Of a stretch of 64,000 nucleotides of DNA, positions 32,796 to 42,697 are shown one piece after another. Position numbers and translations under genes: made by a program. Within the stretch, counting starts at the first letter, position 1. The number at the start of each line of letters is the position of its first letter. Source of the stretch: Proteiniphilum sp. (lineage in GTDB: Bacteria > Bacteroidota > Bacteroidia > Bacteroidales > Dysgonomonadaceae); the NCBI GenBank assembly GCA_028709605.1, contig JAQVWR010000002.1, positions 19,249-83,248 of the forward strand. Direction: 5' to 3'. The notes below the pieces were generated by a model. The model ran no database searches. It was given only the letters and a program-made list of their open reading frames with translations, and had not been told where the DNA came from.

Positions 32796-33722
32796 TTAAT
32801 TTTTAAAGATACGATTTTCTTCTTTAATTTCCTGTACGATCGCATCTAAAATACCGTTAATAAAAGTACCGCTCTTGGGGGTGCTGTAGGATTTGGCGAT
32901 CTCTATGTATTCATTCAGCGACACGCTGGTGGGGATTGACTCAAAGGTACAGATCTCACAGAGTGCTACCTGCATGATAATAAGGTCCATGAAAGCAATT
33001 CGGTCGAAATCCCATTTCTCGGTATGCTTCTCGATGAGATCCCGATACTGTTTTTCGTTCAGGATGGTGTTATGCAGCAGCTTCAGTGCAAACTCCCGGT
33101 CTTCGTCATCCTTGAACATAGGCATCAGCGGCTGCTCTGCGCCCTGTTTCTCCGAGAACTTTTTAATCGTTTTCAGCACGAAGCTCTGGACGATCTCCAC
33201 ATCATCATTCCAGTAGATACATTCATCCTCCAGGATATCCTCCAGCTCTTCATTGAGATAGATAAACTGTTTGAAACTTTTTCTCCAGAATTCCCGATCC
33301 TCCTCATAGGAAGGTGACTCTATTGCCGCATACTCCTTATAGGTGTCGGAATCAAGAAGGGTGTCGAGCAGATTTTTCAGGAACGAGTTGTCGGCATCCC
33401 AGATCAGGGGACGCTCGGTTAAATGTTTCTGCAACTGTGTGTTGCTCCTCAGTTGCATTATAAACTTGTTTTGGATGAGATGGGTGTTGGGGTTCAGATC
33501 TTCGTAAGAGGGGAGATGTTTGTTCTTTTTGGCCTCCACCCTGTTTTCATACGCTTTGGTCAGTTCCACCATCAGCAACAGAAGGTAGAAATAGAGGTCG
33601 TATGATTTCTGCAAGCCGAAAAGGAGCTCTTTTTCGGCGCTGCGCAAATCCTTATTCGTATTTTGGTACCATGAATAGACTATCTGTACGATCCGGATAC
33701 GAATTAAATTTCTGTTTATCAT
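32796..33722 (-). CDS. nusB: Transcription antitermination factor NusB
   Basis: 308 aa; C-terminal NusB domain (ALCEICTFESIPTSVSLNEYIEIAKSYSTPKSGTFINGILD). Confidence 0.93.
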   Translation of the reverse strand: MINRNLIRIRIVQIVYSWYQNTNKDLRSAEKELLFGLQKSYDLYFYLLLLMVELTKAYENRVEAKKNKHLPSYEDLNPNTHLIQNKFIMQLRSNTQLQKHLTERPLIWDADNSFLKNLLDTLLDSDTYKEYAAIESPSYEEDREFWRKSFKQFIYLNEELEDILEDECIYWNDDVEIVQSFVLKTIKKFSEKQGAEQPLMPMFKDDEDREFALKLLHNTILNEKQYRDLIEKHTEKWDFDRIAFMDLIIMQVALCEICTFESIPTSVSLNEYIEIAKSYSTPKSGTFINGILDAIVQEIKEENRIFKN

Positions 33723-34003
33723 TGTTTAAATGAACTTATGTTTGAACTGCAAAAGTAGTTATTATTTTTGGTTTTTAAATGCCGAAAGGGGAAAAGTGAA
33801 AAGAATGAACGGAAGACGATCCGTTTTGTTGGCGGCATTCCGGCAGATAATGCGTAGATTTGCACGGGCGACAGCATCTCTCTCGCTCTTCCCGTGCCGC
33901 TCCATGCCTATGTCATGCACATCATCCCTTGCAGGGATGCTCAGCCGGCAGACAGGAGGATGCCCCTACCGATGGAGGATCCCCAAAAAAGAGCTCGATA
34001 AAG

Positions 34004-34035
34004 GTTGCACAATAAAAAGAAAATCACTATCTTTG
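34004..34035 (+). promoter_or_regulatory. Predicted rplY promoter
   Basis: GTTG-N20-TATCTTTG (TATCTTTG at 34028-34035). Confidence 0.55.
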
Positions 34036-34118
34036 CGCCGCTTTTTTGAGAGCTCCCGCGTGTGATGGGAAATAAAGAAAGCAGCTTTATTTTGAGTAAC
34101 ACAAACAACAGTTAAAGA

Positions 34119-34697
34119 ATGAAAACATTTGAGTTAAAAGGAGAGATCAGAGATGATTTTGGGAAAAAGGCGGCCAGGGCTTATCGTAGCGAAGGGCTGA
34201 TCCCCTGCGTAGTGTATGGTGGTTCCAACGAACAGAATCTGAACTTTGTAGTGAAGAACGGCGATGTCCGCAACCTGATTTACACTTCAGACGTATTTCT
34301 GGTACATCTTGATCTGGGAAAAAAGAAAGTGATGGCAACCGTGAAAGAGATCCAGTTCCATCCGGTAAAAGATACCATCCTTCATATCGACTTCCTCCAC
34401 GTATTCGACCATACACCGGTGGTGATCGAGATCCCGGTACGGCTGGAGGGACTGGCTGCCGGTGTGAAAGCCGGTGGTAAGCTCTCGCTCGACATCCGCA
34501 AGTTGAAGGTGAAAGCCTTGCCGGCCAACCTGCCGGAAGAGCTGGTGGTGAATGTGGATAAGCTGGAATTGGGCAAGTCGATCCAGGTGGGACATCTTAA
34601 CTTCGAAAACCTGGAGATCCTGAATGCAAAGAACGCAGTGATCTGTCGCGTGGATCTGACCCGTGCTGCAAAAGGTGCGGCAGCCAAAGCACAGTAA
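34119..34697 (+). CDS. rplY: 50S ribosomal protein L25/general stress protein Ctc
   Basis: 192 aa; L25 N-terminal plus TL5 C-terminal domain, followed by pth. Confidence 0.95.
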   Translation: MKTFELKGEIRDDFGKKAARAYRSEGLIPCVVYGGSNEQNLNFVVKNGDVRNLIYTSDVFLVHLDLGKKKVMATVKEIQFHPVKDTILHIDFLHVFDHTPVVIEIPVRLEGLAAGVKAGGKLSLDIRKLKVKALPANLPEELVVNVDKLELGKSIQVGHLNFENLEILNAKNAVICRVDLTRAAKGAAAKAQ

Positions 34698-34714
34698 GCT
34701 AAACAGGGGTTTAG

Positions 34715-35275
34715 ATGAAGTACTTGATTGCGGGATTGGGCAACATCGGGCCTGATTATGAGCAAACCCGCCACAATATAGGTTTTATGGTGTTGGACGC
34801 TTTTGCAAAAGCGTCCAATGCTGTTTTTGAGGAGCGTCGTTACGGCTTCGTGGCGGAGATGCGGCTGCGGAATAAAATGCTGGTGCTGCTCAAGCCCTCT
34901 ACCTTTATGAACCTGAGCGGCAATGCTATACGCTACTGGCTGCAGAAGGAGAAGATCGAGAACCGGCAGCTGCTGGTGGTGGTCGATGATCTTGCATTGC
35001 CCTTCGGGACGCTGCGGCTGAAGTCGAAAGGCAGTGATGCGGGCCATAACGGGCTGCGCCATATCCAGGAGCTCATCGGGCAGGACTATCCCCGGCTGCG
35101 GTTCGGCATCGGCAATGCTTTCCCGCGTGGCAGCCAGGTGGATTATGTACTGAATGCGTTTTCCGATGAGGAGCAGAAGCTGCTGCCGGAGCGTATTGAA
35201 ACGGCGGTAGATATGATTCGCAGCTTCTGTCTGGCAGGGGCGAATGTGACCATGAACCAGTACAATAACCGGTAG
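34715..35275 (+). CDS. pth: Peptidyl-tRNA hydrolase
   Basis: 186 aa; [26 protein letters not shown]. Confidence 0.96.
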   Translation: MKYLIAGLGNIGPDYEQTRHNIGFMVLDAFAKASNAVFEERRYGFVAEMRLRNKMLVLLKPSTFMNLSGNAIRYWLQKEKIENRQLLVVVDDLALPFGTLRLKSKGSDAGHNGLRHIQELIGQDYPRLRFGIGNAFPRGSQVDYVLNAFSDEEQKLLPERIETAVDMIRSFCLAGANVTMNQYNNR

Positions 35276-35288
35276 GAGCATCTTTTTT

Positions 35289-35693
35289 ATGGAGGAGGTT
35301 AGGATAGACAAGTGGCTGTGGGCGGTGCGGATCTTCAAGACTCGTACCATTGCTTCCGAGGCATGTAAGAAGGGGCGCGTATGGATTGGAGAGGCGGCGG
35401 TGAAGCCCTCCAGGAATATCCGTGCGGGGGAGGTGATCCAGGTGAAGAAACCGCCCGTGACCTATTCATTCAAGGTGCTTGCCCTCTCGGAAAAACGGAT
35501 GGGAGCAAAGATGGTCCCGCAGTTTATGGAGAATGTGACGCCGGAGGAACAATATGAATTGCTGGAGATGAACCGGATCAGCGGATTTGTCGATCGGCAG
35601 CGCGGCATGGGGCGCCCTACGAAGAAAGAGCGGCGCGACCTGGATCAGTTTGCCGGCTCCCTGCGCGAGGATGCGTTCGATTGGGATGAGTAA
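35289..35693 (+). CDS. RNA-binding S4 domain protein (Hsp15-like)
   Basis: 134 aa; VRIDKWLWAVRIFKTRTIASEACKKGRVWI. Confidence 0.92.
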   Translation: MEEVRIDKWLWAVRIFKTRTIASEACKKGRVWIGEAAVKPSRNIRAGEVIQVKKPPVTYSFKVLALSEKRMGAKMVPQFMENVTPEEQYELLEMNRISGFVDRQRGMGRPTKKERRDLDQFAGSLREDAFDWDE

Positions 35694-35703
35694 AGGGTTT
35701 TCG

Positions 35704-36441
35704 TTAGCGGAAAGCCCTTATTTTTTTGTCGGCACGGTGGTATACCGGTACCACTGAGACCGTGTCGGGGCTCAGGCAGTAGGCGGCATCGCCTTCCGCT
35801 CCGTTGGCGAGGAGACGCGCATAATGGTCGCTCGCCTTCAGAAAAACCGGTGGATCCGCTTTCGCCCGTTGCCAAAGCAACTGGGCAATGCGCACGGCAT
35901 CCGAACCGATGGTGACATCACTTTGTGCGGAGAGAAGCTCCGCAAAGGCACCCCCGAAGAGCGTATCTTCTAAGTTGATCCGGTTGTGCCACCCGGCGCA
36001 GAGGATGACAATGCGGTTGGTTGTGTGCAGGCAATGGCGGGTCAGCGCCCCGATATTGGAAAAGGATCCAATGAGGAGTTCTCTGGTATCCTTTCCCTGC
36101 TCAATGGCCCTGGTCCCGTTGGTGGTGGTAAAAACCACCTCTCTGCCGTGCACCCGTTCCGGTGTGTAATCGAAGGGTGAGTTGCCGCAGTCGGCGAAAT
36201 CGCATTTCCGCGTGTGTCGTTCCGCACCCACCAGAAACCCTTTTTCTTTATATGCGCGGGCCTGATCGATATCTGCTACGGGAATGATGGCAGCGGCTCC
36301 ATGGTGCAACATGGCGCACATGGTGGTAGAGGCGCGAAAGATGTCGACCACGATCAGGGTGTCGTGCTCCTGCCGATAGAAAGGGTAAAGAGCCGGGGAG
36401 GGACAGATGTCAAGTATCATCATGCTGTTGTTTGACGACAA
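35704..36441 (-). CDS. 2-phosphosulfolactate phosphatase family protein
   Basis: 245 aa; VVDIFRASTTMCAMLHHGA and TTTNGTRAIE motifs of ComB family. Confidence 0.9.
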   Translation of the reverse strand: MSSNNSMMILDICPSPALYPFYRQEHDTLIVVDIFRASTTMCAMLHHGAAAIIPVADIDQARAYKEKGFLVGAERHTRKCDFADCGNSPFDYTPERVHGREVVFTTTNGTRAIEQGKDTRELLIGSFSNIGALTRHCLHTTNRIVILCAGWHNRINLEDTLFGGAFAELLSAQSDVTIGSDAVRIAQLLWQRAKADPPVFLKASDHYARLLANGAEGDAAYCLSPDTVSVVPVYHRADKKIRAFR

Positions 36442-36599
36442 AGATAGAAACGATTTGTGTTACCGCAAAATGTGGCGAAAGAGGAGCGAGGTCTTGACAA
36501 TGTTTTCGAAAATGGTGGATGAGAGCTGTAGCAGCCGTTTTTTTTTGTATCTTTCGGCCCGAAAAATCATACGTGGACATTTCAAATCAGAGACATCCG

Positions 36600-37175
36600 A
36601 TGAAGATCACTGACTACCGGATCATTTTGGCATCTGCTTCACCAAGGCGGAAAGAGCTGCTCTCAGGGATTGACCTGGAGTATGAGCTCCGCACCCTGCC
36701 CGATATTGACGAGACCTACCCGGCTGAGCTCCCGCATGAGGAGGTAGCCGAATTTTTGGCGCGCAAGAAAGCGTCGTCATACCTGTTTGCCCTGAAGCCG
36801 GATGAGCTGCTGATCACGGCCGATACGGTTGTGTTGCTCAACGGTTTGATACTGGGCAAGCCTGCCGGTAAGGAAGAGGCGCGCGGGATGTTGCGCATGC
36901 TCTCCGGCGCGCGACACCGTGTCATCACCGGCGTCTGTTTCACCTCTCTGTCAAAAGAGATCTCCTTTTCCGATACCGCCTGGGTCACCTTTGGTGACCT
37001 CACCGACGAAGAGGTGGATTATTATCTCCATGCCTACAGCCCGATGGACAAGGCGGGGGCGTACGGGGTGCAGGAGTGGATCGGCTATGTGGGGGTGGAA
37101 AAGATTGAGGGCTCCTACTTCACTGTGATGGGTTTTCCCATATATCAGGTATATAGGGAGCTGAAGCGGTTTTGA
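36600..37175 (+). CDS. maf: Maf-like nucleotide pyrophosphatase
   Basis: MKITDYRIILASASPRRKELLSGI; start ATG at 36600. Confidence 0.95.
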   Translation: MKITDYRIILASASPRRKELLSGIDLEYELRTLPDIDETYPAELPHEEVAEFLARKKASSYLFALKPDELLITADTVVLLNGLILGKPAGKEEARGMLRMLSGARHRVITGVCFTSLSKEISFSDTAWVTFGDLTDEEVDYYLHAYSPMDKAGAYGVQEWIGYVGVEKIEGSYFTVMGFPIYQVYRELKRF

Positions 37176-37200
37176 GAGAAAAAATAATCCCCTATCTTTG
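37171..37200 (+). promoter_or_regulatory. Predicted aspartate kinase promoter
   Basis: TTTG (37171-37174)-N18-TATCTTTG (37193-37200). Confidence 0.65.
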
Positions 37201-37240
37201 TCGTAGAAAAGATTCAAATCGATTAATTGATAATAGCCCT

Positions 37241-38638
37241 ATGCTTACTGTAGAAAAAATCGGCGGTACTTCCATGTCACAGTTTCAGGATGTATTGCAA
37301 AACATCATCCGGGGAAACCGAAGAGGAGATCAGCTGTATAACCGTATCTTTGTGGTATCGGCCTACAACAATGTGACCAACTGGTTGCTGGAACATAAGA
37401 AGACCGGTGAGCCGGGGATTTATAACAAGTTTCTCAACGGAGAAGATTACAGCAGTGCTCTCGACTCGTTCTGTCAGCGTCTGTTGCTCATCAACGACGG
37501 ATTTGCCGATATCGGGCTGGACCTCAAGGAGGCGCGCGATTTTATCCGTTTTCGTGTGGACCAGGCCAAGACGGTGCTTTACAGCCTGGGGAAGGTACTT
37601 GCCTCGGGCTACGTGAACCGCACCGACATCCATCTGGCGGCACGCGAGATTCTGGCCTCGATCGGCGAGGCACACTCCGGCTGGAATTCGGTCAATATCC
37701 TCAATAACAATGGAATCAATGCCCGCTTTGTCGACCTCTGCGGGTTTAACGACAACGAGCCGCTGACCATCGATGAGCGCATTCACAAAGAGTTCAGCGG
37801 CATTGACTTCAGCCATATTCTTTGCGTGGCTACCGGCTACACGAAAGGAACGGAGGGTATTATGCGGGCATTTGACCGGGGCTATAGCGAGGTGACCTTC
37901 AGCAAGATCGCCGTGGAGGTGAAAGCCAAAGAAGCAGTGATCCACAAAGAGTTCCATCTCTCCAGTGCCGACCCGAAAATCGTGGGAGTGGAAAACAGTA
38001 TTCCTGTTGGGCATACCAACTATGTGGTTGCCGATCAGCTGGCGGACATCGGCATGGAGGCGATTCATCCCAAGGCGGCCAAGCCGCTGGAGCTGGCCGG
38101 CATCGACATCCGCATCAAGAACACTTTTGAGCCGGAGCATCCGGGCACCCTGATCTCGCACGATTTTGTCTCACCCGAACCAAGGGTGGAGATCGTTTCC
38201 GGCTCCCGCAAGGTGATTGCCATTGAGGTGCACGACCCCATGATGGTGGGAGAGGTTGGCTTCGACGGGCATATCATGAACTATTTTGTGAAATATGGGG
38301 TGAGCTATATCCTGAAATCGACCAATGCCAACTCCATCACGATGGTGGTGTGGGACAATGAAAAAAGCCATGAGCTGATCAGGGTGCTCAAAGAGGTGTT
38401 CTATCAGGTGAATGCGCTGCCGATGGCTATTGTATGCGCAATGGGTTCCAATATTGCCATGCCCGGGTTCCTCTATTATGCCACCAAGGCGCTCTATGAG
38501 CAGGGGATCAACGTGGAGAGCTTTGCCCAGTCGCTGATGCAGGTTAACATGCAGTTCGTGATTCAGCGCGACCGTTACGAGGATGCAGTGATTGCGCTCA
38601 ATGAAATGTTGTGCAAAAGAATGGATGCCGGCTCCTAA
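37241..38638 (+). CDS. Aspartate kinase
   Basis: MLTVEKIGGTSMSQFQDVL, GRGGSD-type region replaced by RGYSEVTFSKIA; ACT domains; ATG at 37241. Confidence 0.9.
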   Translation: MLTVEKIGGTSMSQFQDVLQNIIRGNRRGDQLYNRIFVVSAYNNVTNWLLEHKKTGEPGIYNKFLNGEDYSSALDSFCQRLLLINDGFADIGLDLKEARDFIRFRVDQAKTVLYSLGKVLASGYVNRTDIHLAAREILASIGEAHSGWNSVNILNNNGINARFVDLCGFNDNEPLTIDERIHKEFSGIDFSHILCVATGYTKGTEGIMRAFDRGYSEVTFSKIAVEVKAKEAVIHKEFHLSSADPKIVGVENSIPVGHTNYVVADQLADIGMEAIHPKAAKPLELAGIDIRIKNTFEPEHPGTLISHDFVSPEPRVEIVSGSRKVIAIEVHDPMMVGEVGFDGHIMNYFVKYGVSYILKSTNANSITMVVWDNEKSHELIRVLKEVFYQVNALPMAIVCAMGSNIAMPGFLYYATKALYEQGINVESFAQSLMQVNMQFVIQRDRYEDAVIALNEMLCKRMDAGS

Positions 38639-38659
38639 AATCCTGGAAACAACCCTCTT

Positions 38660-39922
38660 TCAGGAGGGTCGTGATCTCTCCTCTCCTTCCTGTGTTTTTT
38701 CCTCTTCTTCATAGGTTTGATAGAGGAAGTCGTTGTAGGGAAAGCGGGTGATATGAATCTCTTTCACCTGCTTATAGATCAACTGTTTCAACGCCTCGAT
38801 GTTCTCTCTTTTCCTGGCTGAAATGAAGATGCAGTTCTCCCTGATCTTGTTCAGCCACGACTGCTTCAGTTCATCCAGTGTGTAGTTCTCCTGTTTTTTC
38901 GGGGTGAGATCATCTTCCTCTTTCTCCACATGCGAGAAAGCATCGATCTTGTTGAAGACCAGGATCACCGGCTTCTCCGTGTTGTCGATCTCATAGAGGG
39001 TCTTTTCCACCACATCGATCTGTTCCTCAAAGGCGGGGTGGGAGATATCCACCACGTGAAGCAGGATATCCGCCTCGCGCACCTCATCGAGTGTCGACTT
39101 AAACGATTCGATCAGGTGGGTGGGCAGCTTACGGATAAATCCTACCGTATCGGTCAGCAGGAACGGCAGGTTCTCGATGGTCACTTTCCGCACTGTGGTG
39201 TCGAGTGTGGCAAAGAGCTTGTTCTCGGCAAACACGTCGCTTTTGCTGAGCAGGGTCATCAGGGTCGACTTGCCCACGTTGGTATACCCCACCAGTGCTA
39301 CACGCACCAGCTTGCCCCTGTTCTTGCGCTGTACCGCCTTTTGCTTGTCGATATCCTTCAGTTCCTGTTTCAGCCGCGAGATCTTGTCGAGGATGATGCG
39401 GCGGTCGGTCTCCAGCTGCGTCTCCCCCGGACCGCGCATGATGGTTCCGCCTCCTCCCCGCTGCCGTTCCAGGTGGGTCCACATACGGGTAAGACGGGGT
39501 AGCAGATACTGGTATTGCGCCAGCTCCACCTGTGCCTTGGCGTGGGCTGTCTGGGCCCGCATGGCGAAGATATCGAGGATCAGGCTGGTACGGTCCATGA
39601 TGCGGATCATCAGTTCCTTTTCGATGTTGCGGATCTGCTTGGCTGAGAGCTCATCATCGAAGATCACCACCCCCACCTCGTTCTCTTCATCTTTCACATA
39701 CTCCTCAATCTCCTGCAGCTTTCCTTTCCCGACAAAGGTGACCGGGTTGGGCATCTCCAGATGCTGCACAAAACGTTTCCCCGGCACCAGGCCGGCTGTC
39801 TCGGCCAGAAAAGCCAGCTCGTCGAGGTACTCGTTTATTTTCTCCTCATTCTGATCCGGTGTGATCAAACCTACCAGCAGGGCGGTTTCATTTTTTATTT
39901 CGTTGGTAATAAAGTCTTTCAT
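38660..39922 (-). CDS. hflX: Ribosome-associated GTPase HflX
   Basis: 420 aa; RGPGETQLETDRR, GYTNVGKSTLMTLL. Confidence 0.96.
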   Translation of the reverse strand: MKDFITNEIKNETALLVGLITPDQNEEKINEYLDELAFLAETAGLVPGKRFVQHLEMPNPVTFVGKGKLQEIEEYVKDEENEVGVVIFDDELSAKQIRNIEKELMIRIMDRTSLILDIFAMRAQTAHAKAQVELAQYQYLLPRLTRMWTHLERQRGGGGTIMRGPGETQLETDRRIILDKISRLKQELKDIDKQKAVQRKNRGKLVRVALVGYTNVGKSTLMTLLSKSDVFAENKLFATLDTTVRKVTIENLPFLLTDTVGFIRKLPTHLIESFKSTLDEVREADILLHVVDISHPAFEEQIDVVEKTLYEIDNTEKPVILVFNKIDAFSHVEKEEDDLTPKKQENYTLDELKQSWLNKIRENCIFISARKRENIEALKQLIYKQVKEIHITRFPYNDFLYQTYEEEEKTQEGEERSRPS

Positions 39923-39954
39923 TCGTCAATATTCATTTTGTACATGAATGTTCT

Positions 39955-40009
39955 ATGAAACGCACAATGATCATGTACTGGTGTGTCAATGATGTGCATG
40001 CTCGTTTCA
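39955..40009. repeat. Copy A of a duplicated intergenic element (upstream of hflX)
   Basis: Core 39970-40009 ATCATGTACTGGTGTGTCAATGATGTGCATGCTCGTTTCA; terminal TGAAACG...CGTTTCA; followed by a T7 run at 40017-40023. Confidence 0.75.
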
Positions 40010-40103
40010 GATCCTCTTTTTTTGTAACGGGATGCCGGAGCGGTTCCGCAAATCAACTGATTTTTTTGCGGCGGACCAGATGTCGGCACCCGTGGGCGTC
40101 CTC

Positions 40104-40622
40104 TCAGAACCAGAATCCGAAGCCGGCGGTGAAAACCACCTGTGAATAGTCTTTGATGTACTGGTACTTCAGTTCGAAATTGGCCCTGAGCCGGTAACCG
40201 ATATCATCCTGAAAACCGATTCCCAAGCTGGTGCCCAGACGATGTCTGGTCCGGTCTTTCCCCAGCGGATCCCCGGCTTTCTCTGCATCATAGCGCCAGT
40301 TGGAATAGTGAACCCCTGCCAGCGGATAGAGCGATGCGGAGTAGGAGACGGGCAGGAGATAATGGACATCGGCATCCATGATCCACATGCCTTCTCCCTT
40401 GTGTGCCCGGTAACGGGTGAATGAGGGGGCAAACCGGAGGTTGTTCGTCTGATAATAGTGCAGATGCACCCCCGCACCGGGACGCTGTATCTCTGCCCCA
40501 TATCCCGCATGGACACCTATGCCGATGGTCCCTTCGAACTGGGCATAGGATCCTGTAAGGGAACACAGCATAAAAAGGGCTCCCAGCAGTACTGTTTTTT
40601 GTATATCCAACCGGTATTTCAT
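40104..40622 (-). CDS. Outer membrane beta-barrel-like protein
   Basis: 172 aa; signal peptide, alternating pattern, terminal F (VVFTAGFGFWF). Confidence 0.65.
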   Translation of the reverse strand: MKYRLDIQKTVLLGALFMLCSLTGSYAQFEGTIGIGVHAGYGAEIQRPGAGVHLHYYQTNNLRFAPSFTRYRAHKGEGMWIMDADVHYLLPVSYSASLYPLAGVHYSNWRYDAEKAGDPLGKDRTRHRLGTSLGIGFQDDIGYRLRANFELKYQYIKDYSQVVFTAGFGFWF

Positions 40623-40682
40623 GTCACAAAGATAACGAAATCAACGAAAAGATGATACAAACAGTGAAGAAAGTGATGCAGG

Positions 40683-41312
40683 TCAGTGTCTGTCTGTGTC
40701 TCCTTTCAGCAGGGGGAGATGCCACTGAAACCGGACGGCCAGCGTGCGGATCAGGATCACCGTCGCTGCCGTGGTGAGCTCTGTCACGATCCTGTTGGTC
40801 TCTGCAGCCTGCAACAGGGTGAATACGATTCCTCCGATGACGCAGGCAAGGGCATAGATCTCCTTGCGGAAGAACAGGGGGATCTCGTTGATCAGCACAT
40901 CACGGAGTATCCCGCCCACGGAGCCGGTGATGGTTCCCATGATCACGGCCACCCAGGGGGCATAGCCCAGGGAGAGAGTCTTTTCGACGCCTGCCACCAC
41001 AAACAGTCCCAGACCGATGCTGTCGAAGAGGAAAAAGGTGTTGTTGAGGCGGATCAGCTGATGATGGAAGATGGAGACGAAGAGCAGCGCCATCAGGGTT
41101 GCCCACAGGTAGATGGGGTTCTCCATCCAGAAAGGGGTCACATCAATGAACAGGTCACGCAGGGTCCCGCCACCGATGGCCGTCACAAACCCGATGACGA
41201 ACGCTCCGAAGAGGTCGAACTTCTTCGCCGATGCCAGCCGGATACCGCTGATGGCAAAAGCAAAGGTGCCGAGGAACTCAATGATATCTACAAACTCAAC
41301 CGCTATCCTCAT
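40683..41312 (-). CDS. Trimeric intracellular cation (TRIC) channel family protein
   Basis: 209 aa; FGAFVIGFVTAIGGGTLRDLFI and TGSVGGILRDVLINEIPLFFRKEIYA repeats. Confidence 0.93.
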   Translation of the reverse strand: MRIAVEFVDIIEFLGTFAFAISGIRLASAKKFDLFGAFVIGFVTAIGGGTLRDLFIDVTPFWMENPIYLWATLMALLFVSIFHHQLIRLNNTFFLFDSIGLGLFVVAGVEKTLSLGYAPWVAVIMGTITGSVGGILRDVLINEIPLFFRKEIYALACVIGGIVFTLLQAAETNRIVTELTTAATVILIRTLAVRFQWHLPLLKGDTDRH

Positions 41313-41375
41313 ATGTATCTTAGCATCTCCTTCCTATCCGTTGCGAGACCGGCCGGTTTTCTTCAGCAGGGGGGA

Positions 41376-42440
41376 CTAAATGATCATTCCGCTTCCTATG
41401 CATATTTGCCTCTCTCTATCGTACACCACCCCGAATTGGCCGGCAGCGATCCCCTGCACCGGGGTATCGGAATGGATGCGGTACATGTCACCGATCCGGG
41501 TGATCGTTCCCCTGGTAAATTCGGGGGTGTGGCGTATCTTGAAGGTGATCTCCTTTTCGTCCCGGAAATCTCCCCATATATCCTTCGTAATAAAATCAAA
41601 GCCTTGCAGGTGAATGATCTCTCCATACTGATGCCTGGTGTCATATCCTTTTGAGACATAGACAATATTCCGGTTCACGTCCTTTTTGATCACAAACCAG
41701 GGACCGCCGCTCAGCCCCAGTCCTTTCCGCTGCCCGATGGTGTGAAACCAGAACCCCTGGTGTTTCCCCAGGATGTTGCCGGTCTCCAGCTCGACGATGA
41801 GTCCCTCCTTCCTTCCCAGATAACGTTCAATGAACTCATTGTAGTTCACCTTTCCCAGGAAGCAGATCCCCTGACTGTCCTTGCGTTGTGCCGAGGGCAG
41901 CTTTTGTTCCGCTGCGATGGCGCGCACCTCCGACTTGAGCAGGTTGCCGATCGGGAACAGTAGCCGGGAAACCTGCAGATAGCTGATCTGCCCCAGGAAG
42001 TAGGTCTGATCCTTCACCCGGTCTTTCGCCGTGGAGAGCCAGGTCACTCCCTCTTTTTCAGTAGTCGTGGCATAATGTCCCGTAGCGATCCGGTCAAACA
42101 GGTGCCCCCACTTTTGTTCAAAGACGCCGAACTTGATCAGTTTGTTGCACATCATGTCGGGATTGGGTGTCAGCCCCCGTTTCACCGAGTCGATGGTGTA
42201 GCGCACCACACTGTCCCAGTACTCCTCCTGCAGGGAGACGATCTCCAGCCTGCAGCCATATTTTTTGGCAATAAACGTGACAATCTCTATATCTTCTTCC
42301 GACGGACAGTCGATATATCCATCCTTGTCCTCCATCCCGATCTGAATATAGAAAATGACCGGGTCGTAGCCCGACTCTTTCAGCCGATGGACCACCACCG
42401 AGCTGTCGACACCGCCGGAAACCAAAGCCGCTATTTCCAT
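41376..42440 (-). CDS. mnmA: tRNA-specific 2-thiouridylase
   Basis: 354 aa; [20 protein letters not shown]-loop; [13 protein letters not shown]. Confidence 0.95.
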   Translation of the reverse strand: MEIAALVSGGVDSSVVVHRLKESGYDPVIFYIQIGMEDKDGYIDCPSEEDIEIVTFIAKKYGCRLEIVSLQEEYWDSVVRYTIDSVKRGLTPNPDMMCNKLIKFGVFEQKWGHLFDRIATGHYATTTEKEGVTWLSTAKDRVKDQTYFLGQISYLQVSRLLFPIGNLLKSEVRAIAAEQKLPSAQRKDSQGICFLGKVNYNEFIERYLGRKEGLIVELETGNILGKHQGFWFHTIGQRKGLGLSGGPWFVIKKDVNRNIVYVSKGYDTRHQYGEIIHLQGFDFITKDIWGDFRDEKEITFKIRHTPEFTRGTITRIGDMYRIHSDTPVQGIAAGQFGVVYDRERQICIGSGMII

Positions 42441-42697
42441 TCTTTGTTGGTTTTGAACTGCAAAGGTACAAATAAGAATCGAATCCTCTTAGCTGTTGGC
42501 GTTATGGGAATCATGATGATTTATCGGGTAAAATAATGAAACAAAAAAAAATAATATTACCTTTACAACTTCGGAGTAGACTCTATACAAATGTCTCACT
42601 GCCGAGATCGTATGCGGCGGAATCGGGGAGCAGACCCGGGCCGTCTTTTCCCGAAGCAGATTCGGGCTATGAGAGAAAAAGAAAAAAAACGATATAA

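Noticed and set aside
33730-34065. 111-aa ORF between nusB and rplY
   Set aside because: No domain, Ser/Arg-rich, overlaps the rplY promoter; likely non-coding
38651-38669. ACCCTC-tttcag-GAGGGT hairpin after aspartate kinase
   Set aside because: Only 6 bp, no T-run, overlaps the end of hflX; not called as terminator
39955-40149. 64-aa + strand ORF (MKRTMIMYWCVNDVHARF...) starting in the duplicated element
   Set aside because: Copy B has no equivalent start and has a different upstream frame; downstream part is antisense to another gene; not convincing as a protein
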